Of a stretch of 64,000 bases of DNA, positions 24,749-33,717 are shown one piece after another (positions within the stretch are counted from its first letter, which is position 1; every line of letters begins with the position of its first letter). Position numbers and translations under genes: made by a program. Source of the stretch: CAYPNF01 sp964411985 (GTDB taxonomy: Bacteria; Verrucomicrobiota; Verrucomicrobiia; Limisphaerales; J093); NCBI GenBank assembly GCA_964411985.1, contig CAYPNF010000042.1, positions 11,461-75,460 of the forward strand, in the 5' to 3' direction. The notes beneath the pieces were generated by a model. It saw nothing but the letters and a program-made list of their open reading frames with translations, was not told the origin of the DNA and did no database searches.

Positions 24749-25617
24749 GGAAACGGTTTCACCCCCACCGAAGCAGCTCCACCGGGTAACGTCTCTAAAA
24801 ACTTCCGTACCCCCTTCACCAGCGCCTGGGGATCCGTTTCCAACGTGTCATTATGGTCCCCGTAGATTTCGCAGAGCATTTTGGGGTTATTCGCCACGGT
24901 GAAATTGCGCTGGGCATGACGGTAGGTGACCAGCGTGTCGACCTGGCTGTGCAGGATCAGGAGCGGCACCCGGATCCGCGGCAGTTTAGAGCCGGTATCG
25001 TAACGGATGGTCGAAATCGTGCGCACGGGCAACCAGGGGAAGAGTTCGGCGCCCAGCTCGGGGACACTGACAAAAGTGCTCTGCAGGATGAGGCCAGCCA
25101 CGGGCAGCCGCAAGGCGAGTTCCGCGGCGACCCCTCCCCCCAGCGATTCTCCGTAGGCGATCACCTGGTCAGAACCGTATCCTTTGATCAGGAGCCACCG
25201 GTGAGCCGCTTCCGCGTCCAGGTAAGTCCCGGCTTCTCCTGGGCGCCCCTGGCTACGGCCATATCCGCGGTAATCAAACGCAAACACACCCAAACCGGCA
25301 TCCATCAAGATCCGGTATAGATCAAGCCGATGACTCATGTTCCCGCCGTTCCCGTGGCACACGAGCGCCACGCGGGTGGCCGAGACACCTCCTTTCGCAG
25401 GGGGAAAATACCAACCGCTCAATTCCACCCCATCGGAGGTGCTGAACCTCACATCCTCCCACGGAACTCCCAAGAGACTCCCGTCGCCGTCCCAGCTACG
25501 GGTGGGATGGTACACTTGCTTATATTCGAACCACCGCAGGAAGCCGTACAAACCCGCCAACACCGCCACGGCCAGCAGCGGGATGCCCAACCAGGGATTC
25601 TTGGCGATCAAAGACAT
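24745..25617 (-). CDS. Membrane-anchored alpha/beta hydrolase (ABHD13/17-like)
   Basis: 290 aa. An N-terminal TM or signal segment (LGIPLLAVAVLAGLYGFLRW, residues 9-28) anchors the enzyme. The core has oxyanion strand VCHGNGGNMSHR, FDYRGYGRSQGRP, nucleophile elbow YGESLGGGVAAE, acid in LHSQVDTLVTY and histidine in YGDHNDTL. The serine-hydrolase triad is intact. Members of this group act on lipids, thioesters or unknown esters. It is the first gene of a two-gene operon with the methyltransferase. Confidence 0.9.
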   Translation of the reverse strand: MSLIAKNPWLGIPLLAVAVLAGLYGFLRWFEYKQVYHPTRSWDGDGSLLGVPWEDVRFSTSDGVELSGWYFPPAKGGVSATRVALVCHGNGGNMSHRLDLYRILMDAGLGVFAFDYRGYGRSQGRPGEAGTYLDAEAAHRWLLIKGYGSDQVIAYGESLGGGVAAELALRLPVAGLILQSTFVSVPELGAELFPWLPVRTISTIRYDTGSKLPRIRVPLLILHSQVDTLVTYRHAQRNFTVANNPKMLCEIYGDHNDTLETDPQALVKGVRKFLETLPGGAASVGVKPFP

Positions 25618-25665
25618 GATCTGGTTTCCAGCCAGGTTTCGTGCAGAACACCGGGCCCGACTCTC

Positions 25666-26181
25666 CTAGGGCCGCCTCGACGGGGTCACCGCCGGCAACG
25701 GGAGGGTATCCCCACTGTTGGTCTGGGTGGTCGGCTGATAGATCCCCGGGCCGACGCCTTCCAGCGGATCCTTAGCTCGCTGGTTTTGGTAAGCGCGGAT
25801 CGCCCAAAACGTTCCTGCAGCCAGCACGCCCACCGTCAGCACCGGCAAGGCGATCTTCCAGTTGATACGCGAAAGCCGAAGCATCCACTGATCCAAAGCG
25901 GTAGGCGCTTCAGAACCCAGGCTGGGTGGTTCCGAAAACTTCTCGGTCTTCCCCAGTTCCCGATCCAGCTCAGCCATGACGGCGGCCACATCCAGCTTCA
26001 GCAAAGCCGCGTAGGTCCGCACAAAACCGCGGATGTACACGGGCGCCACGAAGGTCTCGTACTCCCCGACTTCCAGGGCGCGGATGTGATCCGTCCGCAT
26101 CTTTGTGACATCCGCGACTTGGTGGATCGAAAGGCCCCGAGCCTCCCGCGCGCTTCGTAATTGCTCAGCAACAGTGGCCAT
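25666..26181 (-). CDS. RodZ-like helix-turn-helix membrane protein
   Basis: 171 aa. Residues 1-75 are an HTH_25 domain (REARGLSIHQVADVTKMRTD, then YIRGFVRTYAALLKL), the cytoplasmic part of RodZ that binds the MreB filament. A TM helix follows (about 115-135: IALPVLTVGVLAAGTFWAI) and a short Pro/Thr-rich outer tail; the DUF4115 periplasmic domain of full-length RodZ is absent. The short form is common outside Proteobacteria. It may help cell-shape control, although no mre genes are nearby. Confidence 0.85.
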   Translation of the reverse strand: MATVAEQLRSAREARGLSIHQVADVTKMRTDHIRALEVGEYETFVAPVYIRGFVRTYAALLKLDVAAVMAELDRELGKTEKFSEPPSLGSEAPTALDQWMLRLSRINWKIALPVLTVGVLAAGTFWAIRAYQNQRAKDPLEGVGPGIYQPTTQTNSGDTLPLPAVTPSRRP

Positions 26182-26244
26182 GGTCGAGTCAGTCTAAGCG
26201 ATCCCCACCACTTTGACAATCACCACCGGAGGCAGATGGTAAAG

Positions 26245-26296
26245 TCCACCATGAAGAGAGTCCTTCTTCCGGTTTCTTCATGAACTTCATGGTGAA
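26245..26296. repeat. Palindromic repeat family 2 (TTCACCATGAAG type), copy 1
   Basis: TCCACCATGAAG (26245-26256) and CTTCATGGTGAA (26285-26296) are inverted copies matching at 11 of 12 positions with a 28-bp centre. The element fills part of the 210-bp gap between the RodZ-like and NarL-type genes. Related arms occur at 39758-39769 and at 46823-46834 with 46899-46910. Confidence 0.6.
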
Positions 26297-26391
26297 CCAC
26301 TTTTCAGCAGCTTCCCGGTCTTGCGGTCTTGCTGCCGTGTACTTCCCTCGTTGCCATTGGGGCCTTGGCGGGCCATAATCGACCTTCCTTC

Positions 26392-27018
26392 ATGAGCATT
26401 CAGGTCGCCATTGTGGAAGACGACGCCAGTGTGCGGGAGCATTTGGCTGCCTTGCTGGCACAGGACCCAGGGCTCTCGTGCTGCACCACTTGCGGCTCCG
26501 GAGAGGAGGCTTTGAGGCAATTGCCCAATTCCAAAGCCGAGGTGGTGCTCATGGACGTCCACCTGCCTGGCATCTCCGGCATTGACTGTGTCGCCAGCCT
26601 CTCTCAACTCCTCCCGGACGCCCACTTCGTCATGCTGACGGTTTCGGACGACAGCGATAATGTGTTCCGCGCGCTGGAGATGGGAGCAGGCGGATACCTG
26701 CTGAAACGAAGTCCTCCTTCCGAGATTCTGAAAGCGATCCGCGAAGTCCACGGGGGCGGCGCGCCGATGTCGGGCTACATCGCACGCAAGGTGGTGCAGT
26801 CGTTCCAGCGCCGCGGGCCCTCCCCGCGGGAAGCGGAGAACCTGTCCCCGCGGGAGGAGGAAATCCTGCGCCACGTGGCTCGGGGATACATCAACAAGGA
26901 AATCGCGGAAGCGCTGGGCATCGGCCTAGAAACCGTTCGCACGCACCTCAAGAGCATCTACGAGAAGCTCCACGTCCGTTCCCGCACCGAAGCGGTCGTA
27001 AAAGGTTTGCGCTGCTAG
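26392..27018 (+). CDS. NarL/FixJ-family response regulator
   Basis: The ATG at 26392 gives 208 aa; a longer in-frame start at 26329 runs into repeat sequence. The receiver domain shows IVEDDASVR, phospho-acceptor aspartate in VVLMDVHLPG, Thr in MLTVSDD and Lys in YLLKRSPP. A LuxR-type helix-turn-helix ends the protein: LSPREEEILRHVARGYINKE then GLETVRTHLKSIYEKLHV. It is a DNA-binding two-component regulator; its histidine kinase is not adjacent. It ends 29 bp before the first GH172 gene on the same strand and may lie in the same transcript, making it a candidate regulator of the glycan locus. That link is inference. Confidence 0.92.
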   Translation: MSIQVAIVEDDASVREHLAALLAQDPGLSCCTTCGSGEEALRQLPNSKAEVVLMDVHLPGISGIDCVASLSQLLPDAHFVMLTVSDDSDNVFRALEMGAGGYLLKRSPPSEILKAIREVHGGGAPMSGYIARKVVQSFQRRGPSPREAENLSPREEEILRHVARGYINKEIAEALGIGLETVRTHLKSIYEKLHVRSRTEAVVKGLRC

Positions 27019-27047
27019 TCCCATTTTCTGCAATCTCACCCCATGCT

Positions 27048-29027
27048 ATGAGAATCCATCATCACCTTGCTCTCGGGCTCCTTCTCTCCGCTTCCACACT
27101 TCTGGCCGCGGACTCCCCCGGTATCCAGGAACTGTACCGTCTCGACCGCCTCCCGTTCCTCCGGCAATCGACCCGGGTTGCCTCCATCTCCAGCTACGAC
27201 CGCACGGGGGGCAACGATGACGGTTTTTCAGGCCGTTATTCCTTCGTGCGCAAGGAGGCGGATACGTTGGTCCTGGCTGACCTGAAGGGGCCCGGTGTGA
27301 TCTACCGGGTCTGGACGCCGACTCCCAGCGATGGTCTGTTGGAGTTCTACTTTGATGGGGAGACCCAACCTCGGGTGAGCGTGAAGTACCGGGATCTGTT
27401 CCTCGGCAAGCATCCGGCCTTTCCGCGTCCCTTGGTGGGATTCGGTGCAGGTGGGTACTATTGTTACGTCCCCATGCCCTTCGCAAAATCGTGCATCGTC
27501 CGCATTCGCGCCCCCAAGACCCAGTTCTACCAGATCAATTACGCCCTTTATGGTGCCGAAGCCGCGATCGCGAGCTTCGACCCCAATGCCACTGGAGCTT
27601 ATCTCCAAGACCGTTCCAAGGCGGCCGGACTTTTCTCTAGCAGTGGACAGGATATCAGCCACTTCACCGCGCCGCCGGGTGCAAAGGTGCAAGCGACCCA
27701 GGCCAAAGTGGTCGTGGCGCCAGGTTCGAAGAAGACGCTGTTTACCACCAAGAAAGGGGGACGAATCGTGGGCCTGCGCATGACTCCCGCAGAGGCCGCG
27801 ATGGGGAAGAACCGCGATCTCCTGTTGAACATCTCCTTCGATGGCGAAGCGCCCGCCGTGCAATGTCCGCTAGGGGACTTCTTCGGGTACGCCTGGGGGC
27901 AGCCGGCTATGCAGTCGCTGCTGCTGGGAACCAGTGGCTCGACCAATTACTGCTATTTCCCGATGCCCTTCGACCGAAGCGCAACCATCGAGATCGTTTC
28001 CGAGCGAAAAACGCCGGTTGAAATCAACGCGGAGATCCTGACCGTTCCAGTGCCCCGGTCTGCGCGGGAAGGGAAGTTCTACGCCTTATGGCGTCGGGAG
28101 AATCCCACCCGGCTCAACGAACCGTATACTCTCCTGGATACGACCGGCTCCGGCCACCTCGTGGGTGTCATCCTGCAATCCCAGGGATTCGAGTCCGGAA
28201 AAACCCTCTTCTTCGAAGGGGACGACCAGGCAACGATCGACGGCGAACTCACCATCCACGGCACCGGCTCCGAGGATTTCTTCAACGGCGGCTGGTACGA
28301 TGTGCCCGACCGCTGGGAAAAACGCATCTCCTTCCCACTGAGTGGGTGTCTGGGTTACATGAAGCACCTCGGGCGCACTGGCGCTTACCGATTCTTCCTG
28401 GGCGATGCCCCCTCCTACCGTCAGAGCCTGAAGCAGACGATCGAGCATGCCGGTGAGAAGAACAGCATCCTGACGGACTATTGTAGCGTGGCCCTGTTCT
28501 ATTCCGAGAAGCGTCCTTCCGCCAAGCTGTCCCCTCCGCCGGTTCAAGAGCGGGCGGTGCTGGACCCTCAAGAGGTTCTCTTCCCTATCTGGTGGCAGAC
28601 CCCCATTTACGCCTGGTCCTTCGACAACGCCAGCCTGACTCGCAAGAAGGAGAAGATCGGCGGTGAGGAAGTGAAGTACCTTTCCCTCACGGGCACCGGC
28701 GGCGACTGGTTTGGCCCCCATTTCATCTCGTTCACCTGCGACCTTCCCGTGACCGCGGAGTACAAAATCTTCCTGGAAACGGTCCAAGGTCCGGCGCAAG
28801 GAATCGTCCAGCTGTTCCAGGATGAGAACCCGGTCGGCGATCCCGTGGATCTCTACGCGGAGAAGGTGGCGAAGAGCAACCGGCTCTATCTGGGCAAGCT
28901 GTCCTTTTCAGAAGGCAAGAACAACGTTTTGTTCAAGCTCGTGGGAAAGAATGAGAAATCGGCGGCTCTCGGCCTCGACCTGACTTCGATTATCTGTGTT
29001 CGGGAAGGGACGTCAGCACCCAAGTAG
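27048..29027 (+). CDS. GH172 (DUF2961) family protein, copy 1
   Basis: 659 aa with a signal peptide (residues 1-20: HLALGLLLSASTLLAA). Two jelly-roll halves are apparent: the first contains DLKGPGVIYRVWTPTPSDG and LLEFYFDGETQP; the second contains YALWRRENPTRLNEPYTLLD and the family hallmark GTGSEDFFNGGWY at about 405-417, which holds conserved acidic residues. GH172 includes difructose-dianhydride enzymes, alpha-D-fructofuranosidases and exo-D-arabinofuranosidases. A C-terminal domain (about 525-659) is an additional beta-sandwich. Its stop is 2 bp from the convergent papain-GH172 gene. Family is secure, substrate open. Confidence 0.9.
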   Translation: MRIHHHLALGLLLSASTLLAADSPGIQELYRLDRLPFLRQSTRVASISSYDRTGGNDDGFSGRYSFVRKEADTLVLADLKGPGVIYRVWTPTPSDGLLEFYFDGETQPRVSVKYRDLFLGKHPAFPRPLVGFGAGGYYCYVPMPFAKSCIVRIRAPKTQFYQINYALYGAEAAIASFDPNATGAYLQDRSKAAGLFSSSGQDISHFTAPPGAKVQATQAKVVVAPGSKKTLFTTKKGGRIVGLRMTPAEAAMGKNRDLLLNISFDGEAPAVQCPLGDFFGYAWGQPAMQSLLLGTSGSTNYCYFPMPFDRSATIEIVSERKTPVEINAEILTVPVPRSAREGKFYALWRRENPTRLNEPYTLLDTTGSGHLVGVILQSQGFESGKTLFFEGDDQATIDGELTIHGTGSEDFFNGGWYDVPDRWEKRISFPLSGCLGYMKHLGRTGAYRFFLGDAPSYRQSLKQTIEHAGEKNSILTDYCSVALFYSEKRPSAKLSPPPVQERAVLDPQEVLFPIWWQTPIYAWSFDNASLTRKKEKIGGEEVKYLSLTGTGGDWFGPHFISFTCDLPVTAEYKIFLETVQGPAQGIVQLFQDENPVGDPVDLYAEKVAKSNRLYLGKLSFSEGKNNVLFKLVGKNEKSAALGLDLTSIICVREGTSAPK

Positions 29028-29029
29028 GG

Positions 29030-31510
29030 TCAACGTCGCGCATCGAGCCCCTGCCAGCGGTGCTTCCAACCTCCTGGGATGGGGCTTTCCACTTCGAACC
29101 ACCCGCCTTCCACCTTACAGCGGAGCGGGTTTCCATTCTCATCCTTGGAGTAGCGCCCCGGCATGATTCCCGAGCGCACCAGTGTCAGCAGGGAATCGGG
29201 CAAATGCCCGTAAGCCAGCCGGTAGGCGTAGACCGCACGACCTATGCCCAGTCGGACAAAGTGGGCTTCGTGATGGGTACGCACGGTTCGTTTCACCTCT
29301 GGAGGTAGCTTGAGGGTGCGAACAGCTTCGACCACCAGGGACCCTTTGCGTCCGGTCTTGCTCGGGCCGGTAAAGGTGAGGTGGTGCTCGCCCGCAGCCA
29401 GTTCGTGTGTTCCCAACAAAAGGTCAGCCTCACCCGCTTCCGCAGACCGCAGCGGGGCGACAAGTACCTTCCGCCCGTCCAAAGCAATGTCATAAGTTCC
29501 CCCTTCCGGCCCCTGGCCCGCCGTCAGCCGCACAGCATACCGGCCCGCTTCCGACAAGGTGAACGGGAAGGTCAGGGTGGCTTTGGAGTTCTGATTCGTC
29601 CAAAGGAGGACCGGACGGGCGCCGAAGAATCCGGTGGTCTGGACCTCTGGCTTGACCCGGCTTGAACTCTTGGCCTGCTGAAAGCTCCCCACCAAATGGT
29701 GCGTCTGCCAAGGCACCCTCCGGGCATGCCATCCGGGCAAAGGGGTCACTTTCTTAGGAGTACCCGTCTGATACCAAAACGAAACGCTGCTGTAAAAATC
29801 CGTCCGCTCCACAAAGAAGCCGTCCAGGTCGTCCTCACAGTTTCCGCGATGTTCCATGTCGAACTTCAGCGAGCGGCTGAAATTCACCGGGTCGAGCAGA
29901 TGCCAGCGGTAACAAACGCCGCTATCCCCAGCCCGGTCGCCTTGCCAGCGAGGTTGCCCGAACCAAGGGCCGGTCCGGGTCCGGAACCCCCAAGCATCGT
30001 TGAAGTAGTCTTCGCTCCCGGTGCCCTGCAGGCTTGGGACGGTTTCGCCATCGATGTAGAAGAAGTCGTCACCTTCCCCAAACCAACCGTCTTGGGTCAT
30101 CGTGGTGGAGAGCACCGTGCCCACATAGTGCCCCTTACCCTCCAGATCCGCGAGCGTGTAGTCCCGCCCCGCCGGAGGGGGATATCCCTGCTGATAAGCT
30201 GCGTAAAAGTAGGGTGTCTCAGGCGGCAGTTCGTCGAGCTGAGTCCAATCCACCTGCCAATACAGGCCGGTGGAACGATCCGGATTGTCGTTGGTGACGG
30301 TGATGCGCGCAGAATGTCGGAAAGGCATGCGCCAGTAGCAGGAGAGCGAACCCGTAGGGGAGACTTGGACAGGCACACTCTCCACGACCGCAGGACGCCC
30401 ATGCCCCACCGCGAAGAAATCGCCTAAGGGCACTTCCACGGCCGGAGTGGAACTGCCATCATAGTAGATGCGAAGTACCAGCGCATTCAGCTCCCCCACC
30501 CACCCGGCATGGCTGGTGAACCACATGTGCGTGATGACTCCTGGACCCGCCAATACCGGCATCTCCACGGCGTTGCCTGGCATCAGCCAGTTCATGTCGA
30601 GGTTTTCGGTGTGCCAACCGGGCTGTTGGTTGCTGGAAACGCGCCGGTTACGTCCCACGATGGGGGCACCGTGGGGGGTAGTCAGGTCAGAGCGCAGTCG
30701 ATCGGGATCGTAGCCACTTCCTTTCGGCCGATAATCGATCCAGACCGCATCGTTCATGTAGGCGCGAACGTATTCGTAGTTCATGGCTGAGCCAGCGGAG
30801 CCTTTGCCCGAATTGCGGATCAAGAACACGCCTCCACCCGGCTGACTGGCGTCATCACGATACCCCACCAACAGGACGCTATGGCCATCGAACACCTTGT
30901 CGGCTGAGGTCATCGCGAGCGTTCCTTCCTGCCAGGTTTCTTCCCTGGGCCAGCGAAACCCGCCGCAGACCGGCCAACCGCTCGCCAGTGTCTTCTTGAT
31001 CTCTTGAAACTCCGTGTCGGTCAGGCCGGTTTCCACGTTCCAAGGCTTAATCCAATGCATCCGCAAACCGCTGTCGGCAATCCCGCGTGCCTCTGCCAGA
31101 GCCTCCGCGCTGGGCCTTCGTGCTGCATCGAACTTTTCCTGGTAGGGCATGCCAGGCTCGGTGCAGATGCCGTAGGCGGCGAATCCCGTCCACAGATCGG
31201 AAAAAAAGCTCCCGTCTTCCTTGTCGTGCGTGGCTTCGTTGGACGCCCAGTTGAGATACTCCACGCTGAGCCGGGGGCTTTTTCCCCGTTGTTGGGCCAA
31301 TGCGTATTCAAGCCCGCCCACCATGGTGAAGACGGAACAGGTTCCGCGCCCCCCTTGCAAGCGCAAGGGCAGCTCGGCCCCAGCAAAGGAAGGCCGCAGG
31401 TCGCAGGACTCGGGAAGAACCGCTGCTTTCTCGCCAGCCACAGCCAGGCCCGTCAGTGAAAGAAAAGTGAAGGTAGCGAGCCAGCCCTCAAGGGTCGATC
31501 TCTTCGTCAT
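29030..31510 (-). CDS. Secreted papain-like peptidase fused to GH172 (DUF2961) with pseudopilin-like tail
   Basis: The ATG at 31510 gives 826 aa and starts directly with a signal peptide (about 1-26); an ATG at 31597 adds 29 residues ahead of it. Residues ~30-260 form a C1A papain-like domain with the full active-site set: Gln52 and Cys58 in LQGGRGTCSVF (the six-residue spacing found in papain), His210 in FDGHSVLLVGY and Asn233 in LIRNSGKGSAG. There is no inhibitory pro-domain. Residues ~285-650 are GH172 with GTGSEDYF at 496-503; a beta-sandwich follows. The last ~70 residues (AYRLAYGHLPDSLLTLV, DENGNPLRCKV) resemble the globular end of a pseudopilin. Three unrelated modules in one exported chain is unusual. 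Confidence 0.82.
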   Translation of the reverse strand: MTKRSTLEGWLATFTFLSLTGLAVAGEKAAVLPESCDLRPSFAGAELPLRLQGGRGTCSVFTMVGGLEYALAQQRGKSPRLSVEYLNWASNEATHDKEDGSFFSDLWTGFAAYGICTEPGMPYQEKFDAARRPSAEALAEARGIADSGLRMHWIKPWNVETGLTDTEFQEIKKTLASGWPVCGGFRWPREETWQEGTLAMTSADKVFDGHSVLLVGYRDDASQPGGGVFLIRNSGKGSAGSAMNYEYVRAYMNDAVWIDYRPKGSGYDPDRLRSDLTTPHGAPIVGRNRRVSSNQQPGWHTENLDMNWLMPGNAVEMPVLAGPGVITHMWFTSHAGWVGELNALVLRIYYDGSSTPAVEVPLGDFFAVGHGRPAVVESVPVQVSPTGSLSCYWRMPFRHSARITVTNDNPDRSTGLYWQVDWTQLDELPPETPYFYAAYQQGYPPPAGRDYTLADLEGKGHYVGTVLSTTMTQDGWFGEGDDFFYIDGETVPSLQGTGSEDYFNDAWGFRTRTGPWFGQPRWQGDRAGDSGVCYRWHLLDPVNFSRSLKFDMEHRGNCEDDLDGFFVERTDFYSSVSFWYQTGTPKKVTPLPGWHARRVPWQTHHLVGSFQQAKSSSRVKPEVQTTGFFGARPVLLWTNQNSKATLTFPFTLSEAGRYAVRLTAGQGPEGGTYDIALDGRKVLVAPLRSAEAGEADLLLGTHELAAGEHHLTFTGPSKTGRKGSLVVEAVRTLKLPPEVKRTVRTHHEAHFVRLGIGRAVYAYRLAYGHLPDSLLTLVRSGIMPGRYSKDENGNPLRCKVEGGWFEVESPIPGGWKHRWQGLDARR

Positions 31511-31656
31511 AGTTAGGGGTGATTGCTCCCCGCACTCTATCAGACGCCTGGTCAGCGTACAGTCCCCCGAACGGGGGATTCCCTTGCGCAACCACATGCG
31601 CTAAGGTCCTGACCGTCCCTTGTGCAGGACTGTCGAGTCGAAATAGAGAGTTTGTT

Positions 31657-33687
31657 ATGCGTTACCTCCTCACCACCGCTGTGGCTGCCATCGCAGCCGT
31701 CTTCACGCTCACCACCCACGCCGCCAGCGCGCTGACCTATGTGGACCTCGTCCACAGTCTCACTGACCTGGAACACTTGGCCGTGCTGCCCGTGGAAGGG
31801 GAGACCTGCGCGCAATGGTCCAGCTATGACCGCGCCAGCCAGTATGACGCTGCCACTGGCAAGTACGTTGGCTGGGATGCCAACGGGGACGGCGGTGGTG
31901 TCATACGCAAGGAAGGGAACCAATCCGTGATGGCGGAAATGAAGGGCCCTGGCTGCATTTGGCGCATTTGGTCCGCCACGCCCAAAGAAGGTCACGTCCG
32001 CATCTACCTGGACGGCGCCACCGAACCGACGGTCGACCTGCCCTTCCGCGGCTATTTTGATGGAAAGAACCCGCCCTTTACCCGCGGCGCGCTGGTGCAC
32101 ACCGTGGCCATGGGCTGGAACAACTACACCCCGATTCCCTTTCAGAAATCCTGTAAAATCGTGGCCGACCCCGGCTGGGGAGATTACTTCCAATTCGTCT
32201 ATTCCACTTTCCCCGCTGGCACGCAGGTACCCACCTTCAAGCGGGAACTCAGCGCGGACGAAAACGCGTCGCTCGACCGCGCCAACCGCACCCTGACCAC
32301 CCTGGGTGCCGCCAACTGGAGCACCGACCCCGGCAATGTCACCGAGGTCAAGAGCGTGACCGTCCCCCCAGGGGGCAAAGCGGTCATGCTGAAGCTGAAC
32401 GGAGCCCGCGCCATCCGCACGATCCGAGCCAAAGTCAATCTCCCCCCCACCCCACAGGACCGACAAACGCTGCGCGAACTCACTTTCAGCATCAAATGGG
32501 ACGGGGAAGCCACCCCGAGCGTCTGGTCTCCCTTCGGTGAGTTCTTCGGCACGGCGGCGGGCGCCAATCGCTATCGTTCCCTTCCCAGCGGTCTGACCGA
32601 GGACGGCATCTGGTATTCGCACTGGTATATGCCTTTCGCCAAGGAAGCCCTCCTGGAACTCGCCAACGATGGATCCGAAGCCCGTACCGTCTCCTTTGAA
32701 ATCATCCATGCCCCGCTCCAGCGGCCCATCAGCCAGTTGGCCCGATTCCATGCCAAGTGGCATCGGGACGCGTTCCTGCCTCAGGATCCGGAACGGAGGA
32801 AGATCGACTGGACCCTGCTCACCACCGAGGGCAAGGGGCGTTTCCTGGGCGTCATGCTCCACGTGTGGAATCCCCGGGGCGGCTGGTGGGGCGAAGGGGA
32901 TGAGAAACTCTTCGTGGACGGCGAGAAGTTCCCTTCCACGATCGGCACCGGCTCAGAGGACTACTTCGGGTATGCCTGGTGCAATCCCACCCTGTTTCAG
33001 AACGCCTATCACAACCAGACGATCAGCATGAACAACAAGGGACACATCTGCGTGAACCGCTGGCACATCATGGACAACATCCCGTTCCAGAAGCGCTTTG
33101 AGGGTGCTATCGAAAAGTACTATCCCAACAACCGTCCCACTTTGTATGCCAGCACGGTGTATTGGTACCTGGCCCCCGGTGGCAAAGATCCCTATACCCC
33201 GCAACCCCTCTCCGAACGGTTTGGTTACTGGACCGAAGTCCAGACTTTCAAAGTTCCAGGCGTGATCGAGGGAGAAAAGCTGAAAATCCTCAGCAAGACC
33301 GGCGGAAACCCGCAGGAACAGGACCTCTCCGGCTTCGAAGGGCAGTGGAGCAATGACGCCCACTTATGGTGGATCGACGCCAAGCCAGGGGACAAGCTGG
33401 ACCTCGCGCTTCCCGTAGCCAAGGAGGGACGCTACAAGCTCACCGCTCATTTCACGAAAGCGGTCGATTACGGCGTCGCGCAACCATCGCTGGACGGCAA
33501 GAAGTTGGGGGAACCGATCGACTTCTTTCACCAGCAGGTAGTGCCCTCGGACATCGTCGACCTAGGCACCCATACCCTCACGGCCGGCGAACACACCTTC
33601 ACCCTCGAGGTTGTGGGAGCCAATGCCAAAGCCGTGAAGTCTTACATGGTGGGCCTGGACTACCTCAAACTGGAACCCGCCCAGTAA
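31657..33687 (+). CDS. GH172 (DUF2961) family protein, copy 3
   Basis: 676 aa from the ATG at 31657, which begins a signal peptide (YLLTTAVAAIAAVFTLTTHA); the upstream in-frame extension to 31519 reads through the divergent promoter region. The GH172 core carries MKGPGCIWRIWSATPKEG, VRIYLDGATEPTVDLPF and the hallmark GTGSEDYFGYAW at about 430-441. The C-terminus (about 560-676) is a beta-sandwich ending GLDYLKLEP. It begins 146 bp from the divergent papain-GH172 gene and is followed 30 bp later by an ABC-transporter ATPase, so it probably opens the operon GH172-ATPase-permease-GH116. Confidence 0.9.
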   Translation: MRYLLTTAVAAIAAVFTLTTHAASALTYVDLVHSLTDLEHLAVLPVEGETCAQWSSYDRASQYDAATGKYVGWDANGDGGGVIRKEGNQSVMAEMKGPGCIWRIWSATPKEGHVRIYLDGATEPTVDLPFRGYFDGKNPPFTRGALVHTVAMGWNNYTPIPFQKSCKIVADPGWGDYFQFVYSTFPAGTQVPTFKRELSADENASLDRANRTLTTLGAANWSTDPGNVTEVKSVTVPPGGKAVMLKLNGARAIRTIRAKVNLPPTPQDRQTLRELTFSIKWDGEATPSVWSPFGEFFGTAAGANRYRSLPSGLTEDGIWYSHWYMPFAKEALLELANDGSEARTVSFEIIHAPLQRPISQLARFHAKWHRDAFLPQDPERRKIDWTLLTTEGKGRFLGVMLHVWNPRGGWWGEGDEKLFVDGEKFPSTIGTGSEDYFGYAWCNPTLFQNAYHNQTISMNNKGHICVNRWHIMDNIPFQKRFEGAIEKYYPNNRPTLYASTVYWYLAPGGKDPYTPQPLSERFGYWTEVQTFKVPGVIEGEKLKILSKTGGNPQEQDLSGFEGQWSNDAHLWWIDAKPGDKLDLALPVAKEGRYKLTAHFTKAVDYGVAQPSLDGKKLGEPIDFFHQQVVPSDIVDLGTHTLTAGEHTFTLEVVGANAKAVKSYMVGLDYLKLEPAQ

Positions 33688-33717
33688 TCCCAGCTAGCCT
33701 GAGGAATCCATCCGGGC

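Noticed and set aside
31552..32862. Minus-strand open frame of 436 codons in the third GH172 gene
   Set aside because: The plus-strand product has the GH172 hallmark and a signal peptide; this is a shadow.
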